Of a stretch of 64,000 bases of DNA, positions 1 through 8,611 are shown piece after piece; positions within the stretch are counted from its first letter, which is position 1; every line of letters begins with the position of its first letter. The notes below the pieces were generated by a model that worked only from the letters and a program-made list of their open reading frames with translations, was not told where the DNA came from and did no database searches. The stretch is from the NCBI RefSeq assembly GCF_014635065.1, contig NZ_BMCG01000001.1, positions 496,001 to 560,000 of the forward strand, written 5' to 3'. Made by a program: the position numbers and the translations under genes. This DNA comes from Oxalicibacterium flavum (GTDB lineage Bacteria; Pseudomonadota; Gammaproteobacteria; Burkholderiales; Burkholderiaceae_D).

Positions 1-678
1 CGTGACGACGATGATGACGATCTGCGCCGGCACCGAAACCGGCACGCCGAACACTACCGACAGCCCGCCATTGATCTGCAACGCGCCCATGCCGAGCGAG
101 GCCGCCACACCGAAGGCGGTCGCGATCACGGCCAGGCCGTTGAAGATGCCGGACATGCGCTGGATCGGCCGCCACGGCAAGGCGCCGGTGGATTCGCTGA
201 CCAGCGAGACGCCGTCGCGGCGATAGAGAAAGAAGGCGATCGCGAGTGCGACGATGCTATAGACTGCCCATGGATGCACGCCCCAGTGAAAGAAGCTGTA
301 GCGCATGGCGGCGCCTGCTGCCTCCGGCGTCAGCGGAAGAATGCCCGGCGACGGCTTGGCGTAGTGCGAGAGCGGCTCCGACACGCCCCAGAATACGAGG
401 CCGATGCCCATGCCGGCCGCAAACAGCATGGCGAACCACGATGGCAGCGAGAAAGCGGGCTCTTCGTCTTCCTTGCCGAGCTTGAGGTTGCCATAGCGGC
501 TCAATGCGAGGAACACCGAAAACAATACCAATCCCAGCACGACCCACAGATAGAGCCAGCCGAAATTCCTCGTGATCGCCGCCATGGCGAGATGGGATAT
601 GGAACCAAGCGTGGCTGGCGACAAGACGCCCCACAACACGACAGCGGATATCAGGCAGGCCGGAAAGAGCAACTGCAT
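1..678 (-). CDS. BCCT-family betaine/carnitine/choline transporter, N-terminal part
   Basis: The frame is open from an ATG at 678 to the window edge, giving 226 residues without a stop, so the 3' end is missing. An inner-membrane carrier of the BCCT family imports quaternary-ammonium osmolytes by Na+ or H+ symport. The diagnostic run GMGIGLVFWGVSEP begins at residue 89, and several hydrophobic segments surround it (around residues 3-20, 35-57 and 80-97). An AGGAG ribosome site lies about 7 bases upstream of the ATG. Substrate cannot be told from this fragment. Family assignment is firm; choline (BetT-like) versus glycine betaine is open. Confidence 0.85.
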   Translation of the reverse strand, partial: MQLLFPACLISAVVLWGVLSPATLGSISHLAMAAITRNFGWLYLWVVLGLVLFSVFLALSRYGNLKLGKEDEEPAFSLPSWFAMLFAAGMGIGLVFWGVSEPLSHYAKPSPGILPLTPEAAGAAMRYSFFHWGVHPWAVYSIVALAIAFFLYRRDGVSLVSESTGALPWRPIQRMSGIFNGLAVIATAFGVAASLGMGALQINGGLSVVFGVPVSVPAQIVIIVVT

Positions 679-843
679 ATCTTTCTCCTGAAAACAGACA
701 AGCAGCACAAAGCGGACTTGCGGATGATGCGACAACCGGTCAACAGACCGATGAGCCTGGCGGCTCGTGAATGAAGAAGTGACATTGTACGCCTGTTGGA
801 CGCATGACCGGGCCGCGGTTGCCAAGCGGCGATCGAACGACCT

Positions 844-2826
844 TCAGTCTTCCGGCCAGCCGGATGCGATATAGACGGAGGCCACCGCCGCCGGCATCGG
901 CACATCCATGGCCACGCATATCGCGCGCAGCAGGTCCGCCATCACCAGCTGCAGCGGCTTTCCGGGTTCGGCTGCCGCCAGCAGCCCCTTGATCAGCGCC
1001 GGCTTGAGCAGCGGCGCCAGTTGATCGACGCGCTCGAGCATGGCCGTGATCCGGGTGCGGCGCAAGGCGACCGGCGGCAGCAGGTCGCCGGGTTCCAGCG
1101 CCAATTGCGGACAGGCGCCGATGATGCGGGAAAACACCGCGGACGGCGGCTGCTTCTCGAGCGGCGCCACCACATGCGCCGCCAGCGAAAACAGGCCCAT
1201 GCAGTCATGCCGCACGTCGGACAGGGAGTGGAAACGGATCGGCGCCGCGCGCTGGGCGCGCGCGTCAAGTCTGCGCAGCAGCACGATCTGCAAAATGAAT
1301 TCCTGCAGCGTCACGCGCCGGTCTTCCGCAACCAGCCGTTCCACATGATCGAGCATCGCCATGTGCGCGCCGACCGGCAGCCGCCGCAATGCGGGAATCG
1401 ACAGCTCCAGCAAGGGCAGACGGGCATTGTGCGGCAATGCGCGGATCGCGACCGCCATCGACAGGATGGCTTCGCTCTGCTGCGGCAGATGACGCTGCAG
1501 AAAATCGCGTTGTGCCTCCGCTTGCATGGTGCCGCTTTCCATGAACAGGGCCAGCACCAGCGCGACGGCGGCGTGCGGATCGTGCGCTGCCCGATCGATG
1601 TCCGGAGCCAGGCGAATCTGCCGCAAGGGACCATCGCCATAGGCCTGCGCCGCCGCGGCCGCGATGTCGCTCGCCGCCTCGCTCCTCGCAGCCTGCACTT
1701 CGACATCATCGACGTCGCTGGCGGTAAAGGACAGTTCCGGCAGGTGCCGTGCCGGTGCGGCGGTCGCCGCCCGCGATTCGGCTGCCGGCGCTTCCAGCCA
1801 GGTCCTGTTGCGACCGTAAATGCGATGCAGACGTTCCTGCAATGGCGGGTGCGTCGCGAACAGACCTTCGAGCAATCCCGGTTTGATCGCATTCAGAAAA
1901 AGATGCGAGAGATGCTCGGCATTGCCGTGCGCGATGCGCGCTTCTTCGCCGCCGTTGTGCACCAGCCCGCCGATCTTGCGCAGGGCATTGCCGATCCCGT
2001 CCGGATTGCGCGTGAACTGCACCGCGCTGGCATCGGCCAGGAACTCGCGCTGACGCGACACTGCCGCCTTGATCAGGCGCGCGAAGAAAAGACCGATATA
2101 TCCGACCACGAACAGAACGCCGCCAGCCGCCACCACGAACAGATGAAACGGCATGCCGTCATTGCCGTCGCGCCGGCGTGGCGCGCCCAGCAGCGAGGAG
2201 CGCGTGCTGATTCCCATCATCTGCTGTCCGAAACCGGCCACCATCTGGATGCCGAACAGCACGCCGATCAGCTGCAGGTTAAGACGCATGTCGCCGTTCA
2301 GGATATGACTGAACTCGTGCGCCACCACGCCTTGCAGTTCGTCGCGCGACAGGCGCTCGAGCGTGCCGCGCGTCACCGCGATCACCGCCTCATTGAGACT
2401 GTGGCCGGCGGCAAAGGCATTGATCGACGGTTCGCGGTCGAGCACATAGATACGCGGACAGGCAATGCCCGATGCCAGCGCCATTTCCTCGACCACGTTG
2501 ATCAGGCGACGTTCCTGCGCATCATGCGTGTCGGTGGCGAGCAGTCGCCCGCCCGCCATGCGCGCCACCGCGTCGCCACCCTCGCGCAGATTGAAGAATT
2601 CGACCAGCATGCCGCCCAGGATCAGCATGAGCGTCGCCAGCGTATTGGTCAGGAAAAAGTATTGCGGATAACCCTGTATGGCCTGCGCATGTCCCTGCAG
2701 CCAGCTCCACAGCAATGCCATGGTCACATTGACGGCAACGACGATGGCTGCAACGGCAAGGATGAACAGCGCGACCAGTTTTTTCGTCTGGCGCCGCGCC
2801 CTGTCCTGCTGCTCGAAGAACTTCAT
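844..2826 (-). CDS. M48-family membrane metalloprotease with long C-terminal extension
   Basis: A 660-residue zinc protease of the HtpX/M48 type, expected in the inner membrane. Two hydrophobic segments lie at about residues 18-40 and 57-75, and two more at about 187-200 and 226-250. The zinc motif HEFSH is at 170-174, and the third ligand is probably Glu261 in REFLAD. HtpX is about 290 residues long; here some 350 further residues follow the protease core, without a domain I recognise. The gene starts 70 bases after lemA on the same strand, a pairing common for LemA and M48 proteases. The likely role is membrane-protein quality control; the substrate is unknown. Confidence 0.85.
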   Translation of the reverse strand: MKFFEQQDRARRQTKKLVALFILAVAAIVVAVNVTMALLWSWLQGHAQAIQGYPQYFFLTNTLATLMLILGGMLVEFFNLREGGDAVARMAGGRLLATDTHDAQERRLINVVEEMALASGIACPRIYVLDREPSINAFAAGHSLNEAVIAVTRGTLERLSRDELQGVVAHEFSHILNGDMRLNLQLIGVLFGIQMVAGFGQQMMGISTRSSLLGAPRRRDGNDGMPFHLFVVAAGGVLFVVGYIGLFFARLIKAAVSRQREFLADASAVQFTRNPDGIGNALRKIGGLVHNGGEEARIAHGNAEHLSHLFLNAIKPGLLEGLFATHPPLQERLHRIYGRNRTWLEAPAAESRAATAAPARHLPELSFTASDVDDVEVQAARSEAASDIAAAAAQAYGDGPLRQIRLAPDIDRAAHDPHAAVALVLALFMESGTMQAEAQRDFLQRHLPQQSEAILSMAVAIRALPHNARLPLLELSIPALRRLPVGAHMAMLDHVERLVAEDRRVTLQEFILQIVLLRRLDARAQRAAPIRFHSLSDVRHDCMGLFSLAAHVVAPLEKQPPSAVFSRIIGACPQLALEPGDLLPPVALRRTRITAMLERVDQLAPLLKPALIKGLLAAAEPGKPLQLVMADLLRAICVAMDVPMPAAVASVYIASGWPED

Positions 2827-2896
2827 GAAGTGGAAAAGAAGATTGCCGTGCGCACCGCTGTATCCTCGCGCACGGGAAATGCCATGCTGCGTTCCT

Positions 2897-3487
2897 TCAG
2901 AACGACACCTTGACCGCCTTGCGCTCTTGCGCCGACTCGGTCGCCTCCAGCAGTTCCGCCGGTCGGAAACCGAAGGTGCCTGCGATCAGCGAACCCGGAA
3001 ACTGCTCGATCGCCGTGTTGTAACTCATGACGCTGTCGTTGTACCCCTGTCGGGCGAAGGCGATGCGATTCTCGGTACTGGTCAGTTCCTCGCTCAACTG
3101 CATCATGGTCTGGTTGGCCTGCAGTTCCGGATACGATTCGGACAGTGCGAACAGCCGGCCCAGCGTCGCGCCCAGCGCGCCTTCGGCGGCCGCCACCTGG
3201 CGCACCGCCGCTGCATCGGTCGGATTGCCGGCCACCTTGCCGACCGCCGCTGCCGCCTGATTGCGCGCGGCGACCACGGCTTCCAGCGTCTCGCGTTCAT
3301 GCGCCATGTAGGCGCGGGCCGTCTCCACCAGATTCGGAATCAGGTCATGCCGGCGCTTGAGCTGCACGTCGATCTGTGCGAACGCGTTGCGAAAATGATT
3401 GCGCAGGGCCACGATGCGGTTGTATATACCGATGGCCCAGAACACCACCAGTGCAACGATGGCCAGGACAGCAAGCACTGCAATCAT
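2897..3487 (-). CDS. lemA: LemA family protein
   Basis: A 196-residue protein with one N-terminal membrane segment (about residues 1-22) followed by a long helical domain. The conserved LemA stretch around RRHDLIPNLVETARAY is at about 45-60. LemA proteins are membrane-anchored helical bundles of poorly defined function, often encoded beside M48 proteases or TPM-domain proteins, and an M48 protease follows here 70 bases downstream. A terminator separates lemA from upstream dolP, so lemA and the protease form their own unit. Family is clear; molecular role is not. Confidence 0.9.
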   Translation of the reverse strand: MIAVLAVLAIVALVVFWAIGIYNRIVALRNHFRNAFAQIDVQLKRRHDLIPNLVETARAYMAHERETLEAVVAARNQAAAAVGKVAGNPTDAAAVRQVAAAEGALGATLGRLFALSESYPELQANQTMMQLSEELTSTENRIAFARQGYNDSVMSYNTAIEQFPGSLIAGTFGFRPAELLEATESAQERKAVKVSF

Positions 3488-3501
3488 CTCTTCTCCCCAA
3501 T

Positions 3502-3533
3502 AAAAAAGCTGCCCGACTTGCGCCGGGCAGCTT
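3502..3533 (-). terminator. Rho-independent terminator after dolP
   Basis: On the minus strand a 10-bp stem (AAGCTGCCCG at 3506-3515 pairing with 3524-3533) with an 8-base loop is followed by a run of T. It lies between the dolP stop and the lemA start, so it ends the yraN-diaA-dolP transcript. Confidence 0.85.
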
Positions 3534-3573
3534 CAATATACCATCCAATTATTTCTTTACGGAAACTTTTCTG

Positions 3574-4260
3574 TCATTCATCCAGTTGGGCATCGCGCAC
3601 GGCCTTCCGCTGCGTATCCGGCGTGGAAGCCAATGCACGGTACTCTTCGTCGCTCAGGTATTCGAACACGCGCACCACTTTCTGTACACCGCTCACGCCG
3701 CGCACCACCTCGGTTGCCAGTTCTGCTTCCTGATGCGTGACACGGCCCATCAGATAGACGGTGCCGCTCTCGGTCACGACCTTGATCGCATTGACGTAGA
3801 GACCTTCCTTGTCGATCAGCGCCGCCTTGACCTTGCCGGTGATCAGCGTGTCGTTGGAACGCGACGTGAAGCTGGACGTGCCGGCCACCGCAAGCTCGTT
3901 GATGACTTCGCGCACGCCTTCGACGCTCGCCACTTCCTGTGCCGCAATAGCCTTCGATTGCTCATCGCGCACCTGGCCGGTCAGCAGCACGCGCCGGTTG
4001 AAGCTCGTGATCTTGACGTTGTCGCCAGCGGCCAGCTTGCTGTAGACGCGCTCGTCGCCCTTGAAGGAAATGGTCTTGTCGTCGGTCTGGGTACCCAGCG
4101 TGCGGCGGTCGGTAGCCGCCAGCGTTCCCACTACCGCAGCGCCGCCGAGCACGACCCCCGCGCACCCTTGCAGTGCCAGGACCGAGGCGCCGCACAACAG
4201 CGCCATGGCGACAGGACGTCGCACCGCAACCAGACAACGATTCAGATCAATCATGTTCAT
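3574..4260 (-). CDS. dolP: BON-domain outer-membrane lipoprotein (DolP/YraP-like)
   Basis: 228 residues with a lipoprotein signal peptide (lipobox LQGC, Cys33) and two BON domains at about 69-125 and 135-202. DolP of E. coli has the same two-BON layout; it binds anionic lipid at the division site and supports outer-membrane integrity and BamA. The gene is last in a lpoA-yraN-diaA-dolP series that matches the E. coli yraM-yraN-diaA-yraP order, which supports orthology. Its start overlaps the diaA stop by 14 bases, suggesting coupled translation. A strong terminator follows. Confidence 0.85.
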   Translation of the reverse strand: MNMIDLNRCLVAVRRPVAMALLCGASVLALQGCAGVVLGGAAVVGTLAATDRRTLGTQTDDKTISFKGDERVYSKLAAGDNVKITSFNRRVLLTGQVRDEQSKAIAAQEVASVEGVREVINELAVAGTSSFTSRSNDTLITGKVKAALIDKEGLYVNAIKVVTESGTVYLMGRVTHQEAELATEVVRGVSGVQKVVRVFEYLSDEEYRALASTPDTQRKAVRDAQLDE

Positions 4261-4843
4261 CCCCTCCGAAAAGTGCGACGTCGATGCCGTCGCACAAACA
4301 ATGCAGCGTTAATGAATGTACTTCCTTGATGCGTGCCGCACGATCGTGCGGCACGCAAATATGGACGTCGGCATCGGTCAGCACCTTGCCGATCGCACCG
4401 CCTCCCTTTCCCGTCAGTGCCACTACCCGCATGTCCCGCTCCAGCGCCGCTTCGATCGCGGCCACCACATTGGCGGAATTGCCGGAAGTGGAAATCGCCA
4501 GCAGCACATCGCCGAACTGGCCGAATGCCTGCACCTGCTTGCTGAAAATTTCCTGAAAACCGTAATCGTTGCCGACGGCAGTCAGGATCGAGGTATCGGT
4601 CGTCAGTGTCATCGCCGGCAGCGGCAGGCGTTCGCGCTCGAAACGACCGACCAGCTGTGCCGCGAAATGCTGACAATCGGCGGCGGAGCCGCCGTTGCCG
4701 CAGGCGAGAATCCGGTTTCCATTAGACAAGGCGCCGAACATGAGTTCCACCGCCTGTGCAATCGGATGGGCAAGTTGGGAAGCGGCCTGGATTTTCAGCT
4801 CGGCGCTTTCGCGAAAATGGCCGAGTATGCGTTGAGTATTCAT
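4247..4843 (-). CDS. diaA: SIS-domain protein DiaA, initiator of replication regulator
   Basis: 198 residues forming one SIS (sugar isomerase) domain, with CGNGGSAAD near residues 48-56 and AISTSGNS near 113-120. DiaA binds DnaA as a tetramer and promotes timely initiation at oriC. The C-terminal part (CLCDGID..LF) resembles DiaA more than GmhA, and the neighbours yraN and dolP are those of E. coli diaA. The homologous alternative is sedoheptulose-7-phosphate isomerase GmhA. I chose the ATG at 4843 (MNTQRIL) because residues upstream of it in the open frame are not SIS-like. Confidence 0.8.
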   Translation of the reverse strand: MNTQRILGHFRESAELKIQAASQLAHPIAQAVELMFGALSNGNRILACGNGGSAADCQHFAAQLVGRFERERLPLPAMTLTTDTSILTAVGNDYGFQEIFSKQVQAFGQFGDVLLAISTSGNSANVVAAIEAALERDMRVVALTGKGGGAIGKVLTDADVHICVPHDRAARIKEVHSLTLHCLCDGIDVALFGGDEHD

Positions 4844-4891
4844 GATGGTCACGATTATAGAGCAGGCCATCGCCTGCCAATGGCATGGCAC

Positions 4892-5272
4892 TCAGGTCTC
4901 GATCGCGTTTCTGAGCCAGTCCAGGACATCGCCGTCGATCGCGACCACGTCGAAGCGGCAGGGCGGCGGCTGGCGGTAGCGTTGCAGGAATATCTGGGCG
5001 GCCCCGATCAGGCGCCGCTGCTTGGCGGGCGTGACGCTGGCTGCCGCGCCGCCAAAGTCGCGACGCGCGCGTTTGCGCACCTCGACGAACACCAGCGTCG
5101 CGCCATCCTGCATGATCAGATCGATCTCGCCACCCTTGCAGAGGAAGTTGCGTTCGACCAGTTGCAGGCCATGCTGCCGCAGATGAAGCAGCGCGGCATC
5201 CTCGCCGCGGCTGCCTTCCTCCTGCCGTGCTGTTCGCGGACGCGGGAGGAAGGGAAGCGGCATGGCGCACAT
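4892..5272 (-). CDS. yraN: YraN/UPF0102 family endonuclease-like protein
   Basis: About 126 residues carrying the UPF0102 nuclease-fold core: GE near residue 23, then GEIDLIMQDG and FVEVRKRA, which fit the D/E-(x)-ExK pattern of the restriction-endonuclease superfamily. The biological role of YraN is not settled; in some bacteria it is linked to Holliday-junction or DNA processing. The start is either the ATG at 5272 or the one at 5263. An AAGG sits too close to the first (2 bases) and rather far from the second (11 bases), so the choice is uncertain. It lies 7 bases after lpoA. Confidence 0.85.
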   Translation of the reverse strand: MCAMPLPFLPRPRTARQEEGSRGEDAALLHLRQHGLQLVERNFLCKGGEIDLIMQDGATLVFVEVRKRARRDFGGAAASVTPAKQRRLIGAAQIFLQRYRQPPPCRFDVVAIDGDVLDWLRNAIET

Positions 5273-5279
5273 GACCTTG

Positions 5280-6527
5280 TTACTGCGGATCCAGCGGCCG
5301 CACCACGCCTTCGTGATAGATCGCCGGCTGCAACGTGCGCTCGAAACGCGGCGTGCCGCTGCCAAAGTGCACCGTCAGCTTGCCGGTCACACCGTCAATG
5401 GTGAAGTCGGTCTGGCGCAATGCAATGTTGTGCGCGACGCGATAGGCATCGATGCCGAGCGCATACAGGCGCTCGATATCGGTGCTGCGGCGCTGCTCGG
5501 GATTGGCCGGCAAATGCGGATAGGTCATCACCGCCGCATGGTCGGCCTGCAATTGCCATGGCATGTCGAGCAGCCGTACGCCCTCGAGATCGAGCAGCGG
5601 CGTGGCCGTTGCCCAGTCTTCGCGCGCGTGGGGATTCAATTGCGAAATGCCGTAGGTCGTCACCTCGCCGCCGATCGCCAATCGCAATTGCACGGTCTGT
5701 GCCGCGTCGAGCGCGACGAACAGCAGCGCCGGCCGCGCCGACTGGAGTCGGTTGCGCAGTTCGAGCAGACCATTGCCATCGATGAAGCCGCCGTTCATCG
5801 GCAACTCGACCGCTTCGGCCTGCAAGCCCATGCCACGCCATGCGGAGACGAAGGCAGCCGCCGCGCGGCGCTGCCACGATACGCCGGTCGAGATCGCCAC
5901 GGCCTTCATCGCGCTCTTGCCGCTGCCGTTGAGCGCGGCAATCTGGCGCGCCTCATCCTCTACCGACAACCCCATTGCGAGCAGACCGGGCGACAGGCCG
6001 GCTTCGCTCGCCTCGGGCTGCGCCAGCGCGATGGTCGGCTTGACCACCGCGTGGCTCTGCACGATGGCAGTCACGCCGCTGCGCGTCAGCGGACCCACCA
6101 CGATGTCGGCACCGGCGGCTGCCTGTTGATAGGCGATCAGAACGTCCTGCGGCACATCGCCGGTTTCAACGAGGTTGACCACGATATTGGCCGGCTCGTG
6201 CTGCCAGGCCGCCATGAATCCGGCGCGCACCGCGTTGGCGACGTGCACCAGTCCCTCGGACCGAGTCGGCAGCAGCAGCGCGATCCTGGTCGGCGCCACG
6301 ATGGGCACCACTTCCGGCGCCAGCACCGGTTCCGGAATGGCACTGCCGACCGGTTCGTTGACGAACTGCTCGAGCGTGAGGTCGGTCTGCGCCAGCTGCA
6401 TGCCGTCGAGCGACACCTGCGCGCCAGCGGCGACATCGTCGGCGAACGTTGCGTTTGCCCACACGGGAGCGCACAATCCGCTGATCAATCCCGCCAGTAC
6501 GAAACCTCTCGCCCAATGTCCCAACAT
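5280..6527 (-). CDS. lpoA: LpoA-type penicillin-binding-protein activator, periplasmic
   Basis: 415 residues with a signal peptide whose cut is probably after VWA at about residue 24. The rest is a type-1 periplasmic-binding-protein fold (IALLLPTRSEGL; later IVVGPLTRSGV), the C-domain of LpoA, which activates PBP1A. The usual LpoA N-terminal TPR region is reduced or absent and no lipobox cysteine is in the right place, so it may be soluble rather than outer-membrane anchored. The start at 6527 was preferred over the upstream in-frame ATG because it opens directly on the signal peptide. Divergent from rsmI with almost no gap. Confidence 0.8.
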   Translation of the reverse strand: MLGHWARGFVLAGLISGLCAPVWANATFADDVAAGAQVSLDGMQLAQTDLTLEQFVNEPVGSAIPEPVLAPEVVPIVAPTRIALLLPTRSEGLVHVANAVRAGFMAAWQHEPANIVVNLVETGDVPQDVLIAYQQAAAGADIVVGPLTRSGVTAIVQSHAVVKPTIALAQPEASEAGLSPGLLAMGLSVEDEARQIAALNGSGKSAMKAVAISTGVSWQRRAAAAFVSAWRGMGLQAEAVELPMNGGFIDGNGLLELRNRLQSARPALLFVALDAAQTVQLRLAIGGEVTTYGISQLNPHAREDWATATPLLDLEGVRLLDMPWQLQADHAAVMTYPHLPANPEQRRSTDIERLYALGIDAYRVAHNIALRQTDFTIDGVTGKLTVHFGSGTPRFERTLQPAIYHEGVVRPLDPQ

Positions 6528-6539
6528 TCGAATCCTCCC

Positions 6540-7469
6540 ATGACTGACCCTGCCGCCGATGCGGCTGCGATTGCACCGATTATGCATGATGTGGCGCAGC
6601 AGACTTTTCCTGCTGCCACATTATATGTGGTGGCCACACCGATAGGTAATGCCGGCGACATCTCGCTGCGCGCGCTGCACGTGCTGACCATTGCCGACGC
6701 CGTGGCCTGCGAGGACACGCGCAACACCGGCCACCTGCTGTCGCGCTACGGCCTGTCCAAGCCGCTGATCGCGGCGCACCAGCACAACGAGCGCGAGGTC
6801 GCCGAGCGGCTGATCGCGCGCCTGCAGCAGGGCGAGCGGATCGCGCTGGCGTCGGACGCCGGCACACCGGCGGTGTCCGATCCGGGCGCGCGCATCGTCG
6901 ACGCCGTGCGCGCGGCCGGCTTGCGCGTGGTGCCGCTGCCCGGCGCCTGTGCCGCGATCGCCGCGCTGTCGGCCAGCGGCCTGCTCGACGACGGCTTCCA
7001 TTTCGTCGGTTTTCTGCCGGCCAAGGCCGGGCAGCGCGAAACGATGCTGGCCGGACTGACTGCGGTGCGCGGCACGTTGATGTTTTACGAGGCACCGCAT
7101 CGCATCGAGGAAACCACGGCGGCGCTGGCCGCCGCCTTTCCGCCCGAGCGGCAGATCGTCTTTGCGCGCGAGCTGACCAAACTGTTCGAGGAAATCCACC
7201 GCTGCGCACTGGCCGATGCCGGCGACTGGCTGGCGCAGGATGCTACGCGCCGCAAGGGCGAATTCGTGATCCTGCTGGCGGGTGCAGCGACCGACACCGA
7301 CGACCGCCAGGCCGAGAGCGACCGCATCCTGTCCATCCTGCTGGAAGAATGCCCGGTCAAGCAGGCCGCCACGCTGGCGGCGCGCATCACGGGACAGAAG
7401 AAGAATGCGCTGTACGACCGCGCGCTGGAACTGAAAGCCGCCGGCAACGAATCGAGCCGGCTGGCATAG
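6540..7469 (+). CDS. rsmI: 16S rRNA (cytidine-1402 2'-O)-methyltransferase RsmI
   Basis: 309 residues from the ATG at 6540. The conserved start of the tetrapyrrole-methylase fold, ATPIGN, is at residues 32-37; later come SDAGTPAVSDPG and FYEAPHRI, all typical of RsmI. The enzyme methylates C1402 in the ribosomal P site using SAM. Candidate starts are 6516, 6540 and 6582; none has a clear Shine-Dalgarno. The 6516 start would overlap the lpoA coding region. Its pairing with lpoA and yraN mirrors E. coli yraL-yraM-yraN. A hairpin-rich stretch covers the first coding bases (6589-6630). Confidence 0.93.
   Translation: MTDPAADAAAIAPIMHDVAQQTFPAATLYVVATPIGNAGDISLRALHVLTIADAVACEDTRNTGHLLSRYGLSKPLIAAHQHNEREVAERLIARLQQGERIALASDAGTPAVSDPGARIVDAVRAAGLRVVPLPGACAAIAALSASGLLDDGFHFVGFLPAKAGQRETMLAGLTAVRGTLMFYEAPHRIEETTAALAAAFPPERQIVFARELTKLFEEIHRCALADAGDWLAQDATRRKGEFVILLAGAATDTDDRQAESDRILSILLEECPVKQAATLAARITGQKKNALYDRALELKAAGNESSRLA
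6589..6630 (+). repeat. Overlapping alternative hairpins at rsmI 5' end
   Basis: ATGTGG occurs at 6589-6594 and again at 6625-6630, and its complement CCACAT lies at 6616-6621. The middle element can pair with either copy. The left pairing extends through CAGCAG/CTGCTG (6597-6602 with 6610-6615) and has a 2-base bulge; the right pairing is a 6-bp stem with a 3-base loop. The two hairpins exclude each other. Confidence 0.5.
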
Positions 7470-7487
7470 GAGCATGTCGCGCCGGCG

Positions 7488-8576
7488 TCAGCGCTGCACG
7501 ATGAAAGGCTTGATGCCGCTGCTCTGCTCGACCTGACCGGCGATGGTCGCTGCGTCGTCGCGCGTGGCGAAGGGACCGCTGTAGATGCGATAGAGGTTGT
7601 CGACCGATTCCACATGCAGCGAAGCCAGCAGGTGCGCAGTGCTTTGCGACAGCCGTGCGCGCGCCGCTTCGGCATTGGCCGATTGCGAGTAGGCGCCGAA
7701 CTGCAGGTAGTAGCCGGCAGCGGCCTGCGGCGCGGCGGGCTGGGTGGAAAGCGCAGGCGCAGGTGCCGTTACCGGCGCCGCACGCTGCATCGCATCGGCT
7801 TGCGGTGCAGCCGACACCGGCTGCAGCACAGGTGCCGCCAGCGTGCTGGACTGCACGCTCGGCACCAGCGAATCGCTTCCGGCCTCGACGCCGGCAACCG
7901 CAGTGCGGCTCCTCTTCTCGGCCAGGATGCGTTCGATATCGGCCGGCAGCAGCCGCTCGACTTCGAGTTCGGTGCTGCCATGGCTGATGTAGCCGAGGCG
8001 CAGCGCCGCCGTATAGGACAGATCGATCACGCGGCCAGAACGGAACGGGCCGCGGTCGTTGACCCGCACGATCACCTGCCGGCCGTTGCTGACGTTGGTC
8101 ACGCGCGCATAGGACGGAATCGGCAGCGTCGGATGCGCGGCCGTCATCTTGTACATGTCGTACCGCTCGCCGGAGGAAGTTTTCTGGCCGTGGAATTTCT
8201 TGCCGTACCAGCTGCCATGGCCGCGCACCTTGTACGGGCGGTCATCGGTGAACGGAACGTAACGCTTGCCGAACACCACGTAGGGGCTGTTGCCGCGTTT
8301 CGAATACGGTTCGATGCGCGGTTCGGCATCGGCCACCTCCATCAACCCTTCCGGAATATTGTCGCCGGGACCATCGTCGAGATAGTAGCCGCCGCGCCCG
8401 GAACCTGCCGCCGGCAAGGCCGGATAACCGCTGGACTTGGTGCTGCCCGCCGTTTGCGCCGGCTTGCCCGAAGAAGAACTCGACGGCGGCGTGGTGCTGC
8501 AACCGGCCAGCAGCAGAAGCGTCAACGCAGACAGGACACCGGCTACCTGCGGACGGAAAAAGAATCTGGACAACAT
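7488..8576 (-). CDS. rlpA: RlpA-type septal ring lytic transglycosylase, lipoprotein
   Basis: 362 residues. A lipoprotein signal ends at LLAGC with Cys26. The double-psi beta-barrel domain (GHGSWYG at 119-125, then NDRGPF) lies at about 117-210, an Ala/Pro/Ser-rich linker follows, and a SPOR domain for binding denuded septal glycan fills the last 75 residues (YYLQFGAYS onward). RlpA cleaves stemless peptidoglycan in some species. It is last in the mre-mrdA-rodA series, 35 bases after rodA, as in many proteobacteria. Convergent with rsmI. Confidence 0.93.
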   Translation of the reverse strand: MLSRFFFRPQVAGVLSALTLLLLAGCSTTPPSSSSSGKPAQTAGSTKSSGYPALPAAGSGRGGYYLDDGPGDNIPEGLMEVADAEPRIEPYSKRGNSPYVVFGKRYVPFTDDRPYKVRGHGSWYGKKFHGQKTSSGERYDMYKMTAAHPTLPIPSYARVTNVSNGRQVIVRVNDRGPFRSGRVIDLSYTAALRLGYISHGSTELEVERLLPADIERILAEKRSRTAVAGVEAGSDSLVPSVQSSTLAAPVLQPVSAAPQADAMQRAAPVTAPAPALSTQPAAPQAAAGYYLQFGAYSQSANAEAARARLSQSTAHLLASLHVESVDNLYRIYSGPFATRDDAATIAGQVEQSSGIKPFIVQR

Positions 8577-8611
8577 TGCTTCTCCTCGAAACGCCACGGC
8601 ATGCGCGGCAT

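Noticed and set aside
1021-2913. 630-codon plus-strand frame opposite the M48 protease gene
   Set aside because: Arg/Gln/His-rich shadow of a real gene with zinc motif and membrane segments; no ribosome site or domain.
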